DNA of 33,666 nucleotides, taken from positions 1 through 33,666 of the forward strand of contig JAJDYQ010000087.1 in the NCBI GenBank assembly GCA_022825085.1, written 5' to 3'. Origin of the DNA: Gammaproteobacteria bacterium (GTDB taxonomy: Bacteria > Pseudomonadota > Gammaproteobacteria > JAJDYQ01). The notes under the pieces were generated by a model. That model was not told the DNA's origin and ran no database searches. It saw only the letters and a list, made by a program, of their open reading frames with translations. Below are positions 1 to 8,272 of this stretch, piece after piece (the stretch's first letter is position 1; every line of letters starts with the position of its first letter). Both the position numbers and the translations under genes were made by a program.

Positions 1-1025
1 TCACCATGCCGATATACTTCAAACTCTGTGGCTTTTATGGCGTGCTTTTGCAAGGCATCAGCCAGCCTTATCGGTGGTTCATCGAGTGGTTCATCGGTCA
101 TGATGAATGTGCCCCAGTGCATGGCAACCGAGTAACGAGAGCGAATATCCCGGTGGATCAGCACCGCTTCTTCTGGATTGGCATGATAATGCTGCATAAA
201 CCAGCGTGGTGCATAGGCACCAATGGGAATCAGAGCCAGATCAAAGAAGCCATATTTGTCACCGATATCCTTGAAGTGTCTGGCATAGCCGGAATCACCG
301 GCAAAAAAGATCTGCCTGTCTTTTGTTCTGATAACCCAGGAGGCCCATAGCCGCTCAAAGCTATCGAACAGGCTGCGCTTGCCCCAATGCTGTGACGGTT
401 CTGCCGTAAACCGGATGTTGCCAATGGTGTGGCTCTCACCCCAATCTAACTCGGTGACTTGAATGTTCGACAACTTCAGGTTATCAAACCAGACTTTCAT
501 ACCTAACGGAACGAGAAAATGAACACCTGCATTATGTTTTACAAGGTCTTTGACCGAGCTTACATCCAGCGAATCATAGTGGTCATGTGAAATCACTACA
601 GCATGAATTTCCGGCAGTGTCCGAATCGGCATGGCGGGCGGCACAGCACGCCGTGGCCCAGCCCATGACACCGGCGAGGCCCGTTCCGAAAAATGTGGGT
701 CGGTCAGAATATTCATGCCGTCAATCTGGATCAGAAAAGTGGCATGGCCAATCCAGGTCAATGAAGGCCGGGATGTATTGGTCCGTATATTTCGGTGCTG
801 AGAGCGATCCACAGGAAATTCGTAGCTGTCTGAGCTTTGTATATCTTTCGATAGCTGTCCCCATTTCCAGGCAATGAAATCAATAAAGTTTTTCGAATCA
901 TCATAATGGATATTTCTGAAACCGTCCGGGGTATGGTGCGCCTTACCGGGATCGTAATATGGATTATTCGAGCACGAGACCAGCACCGCTATGATCAACA
1001 TAATACTGGCAGATTTAGGGAACAT
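1..1025 (-). CDS. MBL-fold metallohydrolase lipoprotein (UlaG/NAPE-PLD-like), 3' end off the window
   Basis: The leftward frame is open from ATG 1025-1023 to the window edge, about 341 codons, so the C-terminus is missing. The first 18 residues are a hydrophobic signal ending LVSC, a lipobox with Cys18, so it is probably a membrane-anchored periplasmic lipoprotein. The body shows the metallo-beta-lactamase fold of the UlaG/NAPE-PLD type: WIGHATFLIQ, then ILTDPHFS, then ISHDHYDSLD, EPSQHWGKR, FFAGDSGY and finally MHWGTF. Family members are zinc-dependent hydrolases of phosphoester- or lactone-type substrates; the substrate here is unknown. The metal motif reads HDHYDS, whereas the usual HxHxDH ends in His, so one ligand of the second metal may be missing. 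A stop lies just upstream of the chosen ATG. The gene is divergent from recQ. Confidence 0.85.
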   Translation of the reverse strand, partial: MFPKSASIMLIIAVLVSCSNNPYYDPGKAHHTPDGFRNIHYDDSKNFIDFIAWKWGQLSKDIQSSDSYEFPVDRSQHRNIRTNTSRPSLTWIGHATFLIQIDGMNILTDPHFSERASPVSWAGPRRAVPPAMPIRTLPEIHAVVISHDHYDSLDVSSVKDLVKHNAGVHFLVPLGMKVWFDNLKLSNIQVTELDWGESHTIGNIRFTAEPSQHWGKRSLFDSFERLWASWVIRTKDRQIFFAGDSGYARHFKDIGDKYGFFDLALIPIGAYAPRWFMQHYHANPEEAVLIHRDIRSRYSVAMHWGTFIMTDEPLDEPPIRLADALQKHAIKATEFEVYRHG

Positions 1026-1158
1026 GAATCAGGGCGGGGCTAGTGAAAAACAATCAGGGCGTCAGGAGCTTGGTTATTTTCCTGACTTCCATACGCGCTA
1101 TGATAGCACAGAAAATACAATGACAATTCAACTTCTGTACGGGGAACATACAGGCAGC

Positions 1159-1189
1159 GGTATAAAATACCGATGATATCATCTATAAT
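1159..1189 (+). promoter_or_regulatory. Twin palindromes and -10 box directly before recQ
   Basis: Two abutting palindromes occupy 1159-1171 (GGTAT-AAA-ATACC) and 1172-1183 (GATGATATCATC, perfectly self-complementary). They are followed at once by TATAAT at 1184-1189. The recQ ATG is at 1198, so transcription from this -10 would begin at about 1196-1198, leaving essentially no leader. No convincing -35 is visible; the palindromes sit where one would be, which suggests a factor-dependent promoter or an operator. Inference only. Confidence 0.4.
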
Positions 1190-1197
1190 ATCCCCCT

Positions 1198-3003
1198 ATG
1201 CAGCGAGCCCGGGATATTCTTCAAAAAGCATTTGGTTATGACAGTTTTCGCCTGAATCAAGCCAACATTATCGAGACTGTGATCCAGGGTGGGGATGCGT
1301 TGGTACTGATGCCAACGGGAGGTGGCAAGTCATTGTGTTACCAGATCCCCGCTATGGTACGTGACGGCACCGGTATTGTGGTGTCACCATTGATAGCCCT
1401 CATGCAGGATCAGGTTGATGCCCTGCAACAGCTTGGTATTCGGGCTGCATTCCTCAACTCCACGCAGCATTATCAGGCCCAAATTCGGATCGCTGATGAG
1501 CTGAAAGCCGGTGAACTTGATTTGTTGTATATCGCACCCGAGCGATTGCTTTCAGAGCAGATGCTGGACCTTCTTGGACAAATCAGGTTGGCGTTATTTG
1601 CCATTGATGAAGCGCATTGTGTCTCGCAGTGGGGCCATGATTTTCGCAGAGAATATCAGCAGTTATCTCAGCTCCATGAACGCTTTCCTAAAGTCCCCCG
1701 TATTGCCATGACGGCGACGGCAGATCAGCGCACCCGCGAAGAGATTATTGATCAACTTGGTTTACATGATGCAGCGACCTATATCAACAGCTTTGACCGA
1801 CCAAATATCCGCTACACCATAAACGAGCAGGCAAACGAGCGCGAACAGCTGCTGCGTTTCATCCAGCTTGAGCATGCCGGGGATGCCGGTATCGTTTACT
1901 GTTTATCGCGGCGCAAGGTGGAAGATATTGCCAGCTGGTTATGTGCGAAAGGTTATGTCGCACTGCCTTACCATGCGGGCCTGCCTGATGAGTATCGACA
2001 GCAAAACCAGCAGCGATTCCTGCACGAAGATGGCATTATTATTGTCGCTACCATTGCCTTTGGCATGGGTATTGACAAGCCTGATGTGCGATTTGTCGCA
2101 CACCTTAACCTGCCCAAAAGCATTGAGGCCTACTATCAGGAAACAGGCCGTGCCGGACGTGACGGACAATTGGCAAGTGCGTGGATGTCATACGGACTAC
2201 AGGATGTCATCAAGCTGCGTCAGATGATGCAGGAGTCAGATGCAGATGAGCAATATAAAAGGGTTTCGCATTATAAACTGGAGTCCATGCTGGGACTGTG
2301 TGAGCTCACGAACTGCCGGCGGCAGGCCCTGTTGGAGTACTTTGGGGAAAAGCTCCCGGAATCTTGTGGTAACTGTGATAACTGCCTGAATCCACCGCAA
2401 ACATGGGATGCCTCTGAAGCCGCACAAAAAGCCATATCGGCGGCTTACCGAACCAATCAGTTATTCGGCGTGAATTATCTGACCGATGTCCTGCTGGGCA
2501 GGGAGAATGCACGTATAAGACAAAATGGGCACTACCGATTGCGGGTCTATGGTGCCGGTTCCGAACTGAGTCATGTCGAATGGCGTCGCTTATACCGGCA
2601 GTTAATTGCGCTGGGCTACCTCAATGTTGATGCCACCGGACATGGTTCTCTAAAACTCACTGAAAAATGCCGCCCGCTGTTACGAGGAGAAGCCACTCTG
2701 GCATTACGCAAAATGGAGCGGCCGGTCAAAGTAACAAGAACCAAAGGCAGAACAACCGATAACCGCCTGCCTGCCCATGATCAGAAGCTGTTCGATGCAT
2801 TGCGTGCATTACGCCTGGAACTGGCCAATAAGCAGGGTGTGCCACCCTATATCATATTCCATGACTCAACACTCATCGAGATGGCTGGAAAGCGGCCCAC
2901 CAGCCTGAATGCCATGAACCATATTTCTGGTGTCGGTGAATCAAAGCTCAAACACTATGGCAGGGCTTTTATGAGCCTGATAGAACAACATTCATTTAAG
3001 TGA
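1198..3003 (+). CDS. recQ: ATP-dependent DNA helicase RecQ
   Basis: A 601-residue 3'-5' superfamily 2 helicase of the RecF recombination and fork-repair pathway, close to the E. coli length of about 609. Visible in order: motif I MPTGGGKS (residues 39-45 region, Lys44), motif II DEAH at 137-140 followed by [10 protein letters not shown], motif [10 protein letters not shown], motif VI-type [10 protein letters not shown], then the RecQ-Ct zinc cluster with [14 protein letters not shown] and CGNCDNC, a winged helix, and a C-terminal HRDC domain ending with the helix-hairpin [13 protein letters not shown]. The start is firm: an in-frame TAA lies at 1186-1188 and ATG 1198 is the first start after it. 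No Shine-Dalgarno is visible before it (the preceding bases are C-rich). It stands alone, divergent from the lipoprotein gene. Confidence 0.97.
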   Translation: MQRARDILQKAFGYDSFRLNQANIIETVIQGGDALVLMPTGGGKSLCYQIPAMVRDGTGIVVSPLIALMQDQVDALQQLGIRAAFLNSTQHYQAQIRIADELKAGELDLLYIAPERLLSEQMLDLLGQIRLALFAIDEAHCVSQWGHDFRREYQQLSQLHERFPKVPRIAMTATADQRTREEIIDQLGLHDAATYINSFDRPNIRYTINEQANEREQLLRFIQLEHAGDAGIVYCLSRRKVEDIASWLCAKGYVALPYHAGLPDEYRQQNQQRFLHEDGIIIVATIAFGMGIDKPDVRFVAHLNLPKSIEAYYQETGRAGRDGQLASAWMSYGLQDVIKLRQMMQESDADEQYKRVSHYKLESMLGLCELTNCRRQALLEYFGEKLPESCGNCDNCLNPPQTWDASEAAQKAISAAYRTNQLFGVNYLTDVLLGRENARIRQNGHYRLRVYGAGSELSHVEWRRLYRQLIALGYLNVDATGHGSLKLTEKCRPLLRGEATLALRKMERPVKVTRTKGRTTDNRLPAHDQKLFDALRALRLELANKQGVPPYIIFHDSTLIEMAGKRPTSLNAMNHISGVGESKLKHYGRAFMSLIEQHSFK

Positions 3004-3183
3004 ATGCTAGCCATCTTAATTTTTACAATCAATACATAATGTTACGATCTAAATGATTATAGACCGAAAGGCTTGCCATAATAAGGGTACCTTGTATTTT
3101 ATGACCGATACCTGCCCTGAAGATGCGTTACATATCCTGATCCGGTAAACTGCTCAATTCTGACAACCACAGGGAGGATTAAT

Positions 3184-3729
3184 TTGAAGATCCTGGTTTT
3201 TGCGGCTTCCAATAGCCGCAATTCGATTAATCGTGCACTGCTCGAGTATGCTGTATCAAACTTTTTGCTCAAGGCAAGTCCCGATGCAGAAATCGAGTTT
3301 CTTGATCTGAATGATTATGAAATGCCGATTTATTCGATTGACCGCGAAGAAAGAAGCGGTATTCCCCCGCAAGCAAGAGATTTTTTTACCCGAATTGGGC
3401 AAGCCGATGCCCTGCTTATATCCTTTGCTGAGCACAATGGTTTTACCAGTACGGCCTGGAAAAATATTTTTGACTGGATGAGCCGTATTAACAAGAAAAT
3501 ATGGCAGGGCGCACCAATGGTTATACTTGCTGCATCTCCGGGGCCACGTGGAGGTGAGAGTGTTCTTTCGGCACAGGAAGCGGCTGCCCCGTTTTTCAAC
3601 GGCGATGTGCGCGGCAGGCTTGGTATTGGCAACTGGTTCGATGTCTGGGATTGTGAGACCAACACTCTCAAACGCTCCGAGGATATCAGGGCTTTGGAAG
3701 AGGTGTTAGCGCAGCTGATAAAAAACTAA
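3184..3729 (+). CDS. NADPH-dependent FMN reductase family protein
   Basis: A 181-residue flavodoxin-like protein of the NAD(P)H:FMN/quinone reductase family (ChrR/YieF/ArsH relatives). The N-terminal beta strand and phosphate loop read ILVFAASNSRNSINRALL, the usual S-x-R-x-S-x-N region for FMN phosphate. The mid-domain has EHNGFTSTAWKNIFDWMSR, and ASPGPRGGESVL is the second conserved flavin loop. The start is TTG at 3184, supported by AGGGAGGA a few bases upstream (3171-3178). It is expected to be a cytosolic dimer reducing flavin, quinones or metals; the actual substrate cannot be read from sequence. It is convergent with nadB across about 60 bases with no obvious strong terminator, and transcribed separately from recQ (180-base gap). 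Confidence 0.85.
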   Translation: MKILVFAASNSRNSINRALLEYAVSNFLLKASPDAEIEFLDLNDYEMPIYSIDREERSGIPPQARDFFTRIGQADALLISFAEHNGFTSTAWKNIFDWMSRINKKIWQGAPMVILAASPGPRGGESVLSAQEAAAPFFNGDVRGRLGIGNWFDVWDCETNTLKRSEDIRALEEVLAQLIKN

Positions 3730-3791
3730 ATTCTACATATTATTTTTAATGGGAAAGATATTGTCTGCATCGAGCAAGAATCGCAGTGATA

Positions 3792-5426
3792 TCAGCCATC
3801 TGATCCGGGTAAATATGTGCCCGCCGGCGCAAAATTTCTGGGAACCAATACGGTATCGACAGGTTCCCTTTCTTTATAAGGTTCCGGGTAATCCAGCGTA
3901 TAGTGCAATCCACGACTTTCCTTACGATGTTGTGCGCAACGTATAATCAGCTCGGCGCAGGTTGATAGATTTCTGAGTTCCAGCAGGTCGCTGGTGATAC
4001 GAAAGTTGGAGTAATACTCGTCAATCTCAAGCAGCAGTAATTCGACCCGGCGACGCGCCCGTTGCAGGCGCTTGTCGGTACGGACAATGCCTACATAATC
4101 CCACATAAAGTGTCGCAATTCATCCCAGTTGTGCGATACCACTACCTCTTCGTCCGAGTCGGTTACCCGGCTTTCATCCCATGTCGGCAGTTTGGTGATG
4201 ATTTCCATATCATGGATCTTTGCGTTGATGTGCCTGCTGGCAGCACGTGCGAACACCAAACATTCCAGCAGTGAATTACTGGCCATGCGATTTGCTCCAT
4301 GCAGGCCGGTGCAGGCAGCCTCGCCGATGGCATACAGACCGGGCAGATCGGTCTCGCCATGCAGGCCGGTCATCACGCCGCCGCAGGTATAGTGAGCGGC
4401 CGGGACGATTGGGATCGGCTCTTTGGTTAAGTCAAAACCGAAGAGTCTGCATTTTGTGTATATATTCGGGAAACGAGCTTCAATGAAGTCGGTCGACTTA
4501 TGGCTGATATCCAGATATAAGCATTCCGCACCAATACGTTTCATTTCATGATCGATCGCACGGGCGACGATATCGCGCGGAGCCAGCTCCGCCCGCTCAT
4601 CAAACCTGTGCATGAAACATTCGCCACTCGGGAGCTTGAGCAATGCGCCCTCACCTCGTAATGCTTCAGTTATCAGAAATGATTTGGCTTGTGGATGGTA
4701 CAGGCAGGTTGGGTGAAACTGTATAAATTCCATATTGGCCACACGACATCCTGCACGCCATGCCATGGCAATACCGTCCCCGGTTGAGCCATCGGGATTA
4801 GAAGTGTAGCAATATGCTTTACTGGCACCACCCGTGGCGAGCACAACGGTTTTTGCAGCTATGGTGTTGACTGAGTTATCATGTATGTCAAGAATATAAG
4901 CTCCCAGGCAGCGATTATATTTCCTGCCTGTTTTGGCTGCGGTAATCAAATCAATGGCAATATGATGAGGCATTAATGTGATATTGGTGGCCCGTTGAGT
5001 ACGACTGACAAGAGCCTCTTCGACGGACCTGCCGGTTGTATCTGCCGAATGGACAATGCGCCGATGGCTGTGACCACCTTCTCGCGTCAAGTGAAGTTCA
5101 TGTCCGTTCTCGCGGGTAAACTCCACTCCCTGTTCGATCAGCCATTGAATGGCAGCGGGACCCTCTGCAATAGCATGACGGACCGTATCTTCGTGACACA
5201 GGCCACTGCCGGTTCGCATTGTGTCCTGAACATGCGACTCTGCGGTGTCTGCTTGATCCAGAGCCGCAGATATGCCACCTTGTGCGTAGTAGGTGCTCGA
5301 CTCTTCGAGAGTGCCCTTTGATATAACGCATATGCTCAGCAAAGGGCTGAGCTGCAGGGCGAGTCCGAGACCGGCTGCTCCGCTGCCTAGAATAAGGACG
5401 TCAAATTGTTCTCGTTTCCGGGACAA
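3792..5426 (-). CDS. nadB: L-aspartate oxidase
   Basis: A 544-residue flavoenzyme oxidising L-aspartate to iminoaspartate, the first step of de novo NAD synthesis, working with NadA. The N-terminus holds the FAD dinucleotide fold ([15 protein letters not shown]). The succinate dehydrogenase/fumarate reductase-like motifs follow: [74 protein letters not shown], the capping-domain [10 protein letters not shown], and [52 protein letters not shown]. The helical C-terminal domain carries [12 protein letters not shown]. The lack of a membrane anchor or partner subunits, and the position divergent from rpoE as in Pseudomonas, favour NadB over SdhA/FrdA. Confidence 0.97.
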   Translation of the reverse strand: MSRKREQFDVLILGSGAAGLGLALQLSPLLSICVISKGTLEESSTYYAQGGISAALDQADTAESHVQDTMRTGSGLCHEDTVRHAIAEGPAAIQWLIEQGVEFTRENGHELHLTREGGHSHRRIVHSADTTGRSVEEALVSRTQRATNITLMPHHIAIDLITAAKTGRKYNRCLGAYILDIHDNSVNTIAAKTVVLATGGASKAYCYTSNPDGSTGDGIAMAWRAGCRVANMEFIQFHPTCLYHPQAKSFLITEALRGEGALLKLPSGECFMHRFDERAELAPRDIVARAIDHEMKRIGAECLYLDISHKSTDFIEARFPNIYTKCRLFGFDLTKEPIPIVPAAHYTCGGVMTGLHGETDLPGLYAIGEAACTGLHGANRMASNSLLECLVFARAASRHINAKIHDMEIITKLPTWDESRVTDSDEEVVVSHNWDELRHFMWDYVGIVRTDKRLQRARRRVELLLLEIDEYYSNFRITSDLLELRNLSTCAELIIRCAQHRKESRGLHYTLDYPEPYKEREPVDTVLVPRNFAPAGTYLPGSDG

Positions 5427-5478
5427 TGCTGAAATATGAAGGCAAAGACTGTATGGTAACTTTTTTGACCAGAAAAAC

Positions 5479-5506
5479 GAACTTTGGTAACAAACTCCTG
5501 TCCCTA
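5479..5506 (+). promoter_or_regulatory. Putative sigma-E (AlgU-type) autoregulatory promoter of rpoE
   Basis: GAACTT at 5479-5484 matches the conserved -35 of sigma-E/AlgU promoters. After 16 bases comes TCCCTA at 5501-5506, which keeps only the leading TC and final A of the usual -10 (TCTGA-like). Sigma-E operons are commonly autoregulated, so the position is expected. A housekeeping-like TTGACC at 5465-5470 followed 17 bases later by TAACAA overlaps the same segment. A Shine-Dalgarno AAGGA lies at 5541-5545 before the rpoE ATG. Confidence 0.4.
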
Positions 5507-5553
5507 ACTGTGACTGAGGTGGCTTGGCTCATGGCTGAGAAAGGACGGTCTGA

Positions 5554-6132
5554 ATGAGCGAAGTGACAACGGATCAGGAGTTGGTCAGCCGGGTCCAGGC
5601 AGGTGATAAAAAATCATTTGACCTGCTGGTGCTGAAGTACCAGAACAAAATCGTGAAACTGGTTTCACGATTTGTTCATGACCCGATGGAAGCCCAGGAC
5701 GTTACACAGGAGGCTTTTATCAAGGCTTTCCGTGCGATTGGTTCATTTCGTGGAGACAGTGCGTTTTATACCTGGTTGTATCGTATCGCTACGAATGCGG
5801 CCAAAAACCATCTGGTGTCACAAAGTCGTCGGCCACCGTCCAGCGGTGTGGATGCAACAGAGGCGGAACAATATGCGGTGGATACCCGTCTAAAGGAAAA
5901 AACCACCCCTGAAGGATTGTTGATGACCGAGGAGCTCAAGCAGGTGATATTTAACATGATAGCCAGTTTGCCCGATGATTTAAGAGAAGCCATCACGCTT
6001 CGCGAGATTGAAAATATGAGCTACGAAGACATCGCATTGACCATGGGCTGTCCTATTGGAACCGTGCGTTCCAGGATATTTCGGGCGCGTGACGCAATTG
6101 ATCAGAAAATTCGACCTCTGTTGAGCCAATGA
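5554..6132 (+). CDS. rpoE: RNA polymerase sigma factor RpoE/AlgU
   Basis: A 192-residue ECF sigma factor, the standard length for RpoE/AlgU, directing transcription of envelope-stress genes. Region 2 is DVTQEAFIKAFRAIGSFRGDS followed by FYTWLYRIATNAAKNHL, nearly identical to the enterobacterial and pseudomonad proteins. A linker with the SRRPPSSGVDATEAEQ region follows, then region 4 SLPDDLREAITLREIENMSYEDIALTMGCPIGTVRSRIFRAR, which holds the -35-binding helix-turn-helix. It heads an operon with its anti-sigma system rseA-rseB-rseC and the mucD protease. The ATG is preceded by AAGGA at good spacing. It is held inactive at the inner membrane by RseA until that protein is cleaved. Confidence 0.97.
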   Translation: MSEVTTDQELVSRVQAGDKKSFDLLVLKYQNKIVKLVSRFVHDPMEAQDVTQEAFIKAFRAIGSFRGDSAFYTWLYRIATNAAKNHLVSQSRRPPSSGVDATEAEQYAVDTRLKEKTTPEGLLMTEELKQVIFNMIASLPDDLREAITLREIENMSYEDIALTMGCPIGTVRSRIFRARDAIDQKIRPLLSQ

Positions 6133-6162
6133 ATGATGCAGTGCATAGCACAGGACAGAACA

Positions 6163-6738
6163 ATGACTGATACCATCAATGAGCAAATATCAACTTTAAT
6201 CGATGGAGAACTGCCGGAAGAGGAGTACGAATTTCTGCAGCATCAGCTGACAAAAGACAGCAAATTGCAGGAAACATGGCGCAATTATCACTTGATACGC
6301 GACACCATGCGGGAGGATCTACCTGAATTTATCGATGTGAATACAGGTGTGACCTATATCCGGCATCAGCAGATCGATGAACAGGCTTCTGTTTCCAAAC
6401 CGGAGGTATTGTGGCGATTTGCCCGCCCTGCTGCTGGAATGGCGATTGCGGCTTCTGTTGCCATGCTTGCCATCATCGGTGTGGTGTATAATGACGAACA
6501 ATCAACGACTCCTCTGACCTCACGGTTCATCGCTGCATTTCAAACGGATGAACAACAGAGGATCCGGGAAAACTTTGCCGTCATACCGAGAAACAACTGG
6601 CAATCGGCCAAGCCGGCGGTTGTATCCCATCTAAACGGCTATCTGGTCGATCACAGCCACTATGCGCGATTTGGTTCAGCTCGTGGCATCATATCTTATA
6701 GTCGCGTGGCTGGTTATGACAGGCCTGCCCCAGAATAA
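6163..6738 (+). CDS. rseA: Sigma-E anti-sigma factor RseA/MucA
   Basis: A 191-residue single-pass inner-membrane anti-sigma factor. The cytoplasmic N-terminal domain begins INEQISTLIDGELPEEE, the classic RseA_N signature that clamps RpoE; it is followed by ETWRNYHLIRDTMRED. One membrane segment lies at about 88-109 (ARPAAGMAIAASVAMLAIIGVVY), and a periplasmic C-terminal domain is expected to bind RseB and be cut by DegS. I chose ATG 6163 rather than the upstream ATGs at 6133/6136, because the anti-sigma domain starts there and an AGGACA lies in front; the earlier start would add ten residues. It begins about 30 bases after the rpoE stop, consistent with co-transcription. Confidence 0.93.
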   Translation: MTDTINEQISTLIDGELPEEEYEFLQHQLTKDSKLQETWRNYHLIRDTMREDLPEFIDVNTGVTYIRHQQIDEQASVSKPEVLWRFARPAAGMAIAASVAMLAIIGVVYNDEQSTTPLTSRFIAAFQTDEQQRIRENFAVIPRNNWQSAKPAVVSHLNGYLVDHSHYARFGSARGIISYSRVAGYDRPAPE

Positions 6739-6751
6739 GAACTGCAGCAGA

Positions 6752-7780
6752 ATGCCTGATAAATCTGGCAATGATACATATCATATTGCAGGCAGGCACT
6801 ACCGGGTAATAGCAAAGCAATTACTCGAGACCGTCGTTTGGGTAATGGTGTTCGCAGGATTGCCGGTTAATGCCGATAATACTGATATGTGGCTGGTGAA
6901 GATGAACAAGGCCATCCATTCGATGAACTATACCGGCACTTACATCCACATAAATCAGGGTCAAATTGAAACAATGCAAATTGCCCATGCTGCCGACGAG
7001 GCCGGCGAGCGCGAAAGATTATTATCCCTGAATGGCGAGGCCAGAGAAATACTGCGTGATGGCGATCATGTCACCTGCATTCTGCCCGCGGACCGCTTCG
7101 TAGTAACCGGTCACCTTAAATCGGAATTTGGCCTGCCCGCTCTGATTCCTGATAACATCCTTCAACTTGGTGAAGTTTATGATATTCGCTTGATCGGCCA
7201 GGATCGCATAGCAGGCTATCCATCAGTCATACTGTCCATACAGCCGAAAGATAAAATGCGATATGGTTATCGCATTTGGCTGGAAAAAGATTATGGCATG
7301 TTGCTGCGCTCCGATATTCTGGATGCCGAAGGACAGGTCATGGAGCAAATGATGTTCACGGAACTCAGCTTGCAATCACCGGTATCAGATGAAATGTTGC
7401 AGCCAACAGTGCCTCATAAAGACTTTGTGACCATGGAGAGCTCAGAGTACGATGGGCATATTATCGAAGACAAGTCGGCATGGGTTTTCAATGGAATGCC
7501 AAAAGGCTTTAAGGTCACCGTTCAGGCGCGAAAGCGTATGCCGATAAATCAGTCTGATGTTGAGCATATCGTTCTTTCCGATGGTCTGGCTACGATATCG
7601 GTCTATATTGAAAAGTCGTCTGGAGAAAATGCCCTGCAAGGGCCATCCAGTATCGGGGGCATCAATGCCTATGGACGGTCTGTATATAATCATCAGATTA
7701 CAGTGATGGGTGAGGTTCCCGGAGAAACCGTTAAACAGATTGCCCACTCCGTCGCATACTCCAGCTCTTTACCTGAGTAG
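6752..7780 (+). CDS. rseB: Sigma-E regulatory protein RseB/MucB
   Basis: About 342 residues. RseB is a periplasmic protein with a LolA/LppX-like N-terminal domain that binds RseA and shields it from DegS, releasing it when mislocalised lipopolysaccharide or lipoprotein is sensed. The signal segment is residues about 20-41 (VIAKQLLETVVWVMVFAGLPVNA). The mature part opens with the family hallmark WLVKMNKAIHSMNYTGTYIHINQGQIETMQIAH and continues with EAREILRDGDHVTCILP. The small C-terminal domain includes WVFNGMPKGFKVTVQARKRM and HIVLSDGLATISVYIE. I prefer ATG 6752, 13 bases after the rseA stop; a longer frame from 6662 would overlap rseA and add a second hydrophobic stretch. No strong ribosome site is seen, so it may be translationally coupled. 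Confidence 0.9.
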   Translation: MPDKSGNDTYHIAGRHYRVIAKQLLETVVWVMVFAGLPVNADNTDMWLVKMNKAIHSMNYTGTYIHINQGQIETMQIAHAADEAGERERLLSLNGEAREILRDGDHVTCILPADRFVVTGHLKSEFGLPALIPDNILQLGEVYDIRLIGQDRIAGYPSVILSIQPKDKMRYGYRIWLEKDYGMLLRSDILDAEGQVMEQMMFTELSLQSPVSDEMLQPTVPHKDFVTMESSEYDGHIIEDKSAWVFNGMPKGFKVTVQARKRMPINQSDVEHIVLSDGLATISVYIEKSSGENALQGPSSIGGINAYGRSVYNHQITVMGEVPGETVKQIAHSVAYSSSLPE

Positions 7781-7795
7781 CCTGACACTTATCCG

Positions 7796-8269
7796 GTGCT
7801 ATCACAAAACGCCATTATTACAGGCAGCACGGATGACTATCTCGAGCTGAAGTTCATTGAGTCGGGATGCCACAGTTGTGGTGTGGTCGGCAGTCGGGGT
7901 TGTGGTGTAGCTCATCTTTCAGCGTTATTCGGACACAAGGAAAAGATTCTGCGATTTACCAACCCTGGCGGCTATCAGGCGAATGATCAGGTTGAAGTTT
8001 TACTGAGTGAGACCATATTTTTGCGAAGCACACTAATCCAGTATCTATTGCCACTGATCTGCATGGTGTTATTCATCGCAGCTTTTGATGTGCTGTATGG
8101 TCAGCTCGCGTTGAGCCTTCTGGCTGCCATGGCGGGCCTATATTCAGGTGTACAGTTGGCAATGTATTTGCTCAAGCGTATTCAACGACAATTTTCCGCA
8201 AGCGACTTATGTATCCGTAATCTTGACCGCTCCACAGCCAGCGGCATGCATCCCGTTAAGGTAATTTAA
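7796..8269 (+). CDS. rseC: RseC/MucC family membrane regulator of sigma-E
   Basis: A 157-residue inner-membrane protein with a GTG start at 7796. The N-terminal soluble part contains a cysteine cluster, SGCHSCGVVGSRGCGV, matching the CxxC-rich region of RseC/MucC, followed by LSALFGHKEKILRF and a VEVLLSE strand. Two membrane helices follow: LIQYLLPLICMVLFIAAFDVLY and LSLLAAMAGLYSGVQLAMYLL. RseC modulates sigma-E signalling in E. coli and is also linked to SoxR reduction; the cysteines may carry an iron-sulfur or redox function, which is known for the family only loosely. It lies 15 bases after rseB and 3 bases before mucD, clearly in one operon. Confidence 0.92.
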   Translation: MLSQNAIITGSTDDYLELKFIESGCHSCGVVGSRGCGVAHLSALFGHKEKILRFTNPGGYQANDQVEVLLSETIFLRSTLIQYLLPLICMVLFIAAFDVLYGQLALSLLAAMAGLYSGVQLAMYLLKRIQRQFSASDLCIRNLDRSTASGMHPVKVI

Positions 8270-8272
8270 GAC

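Noticed and set aside
6-350. Rightward open frame at the left edge
   Set aside because: It is antisense to the metallo-beta-lactamase-fold gene, whose minus-strand frame shows conserved family motifs over the same bases.
6662-6751. RseB start within rseA
   Set aside because: It would add a second hydrophobic segment and a large overlap; ATG 6752 gives a normal-length RseB.
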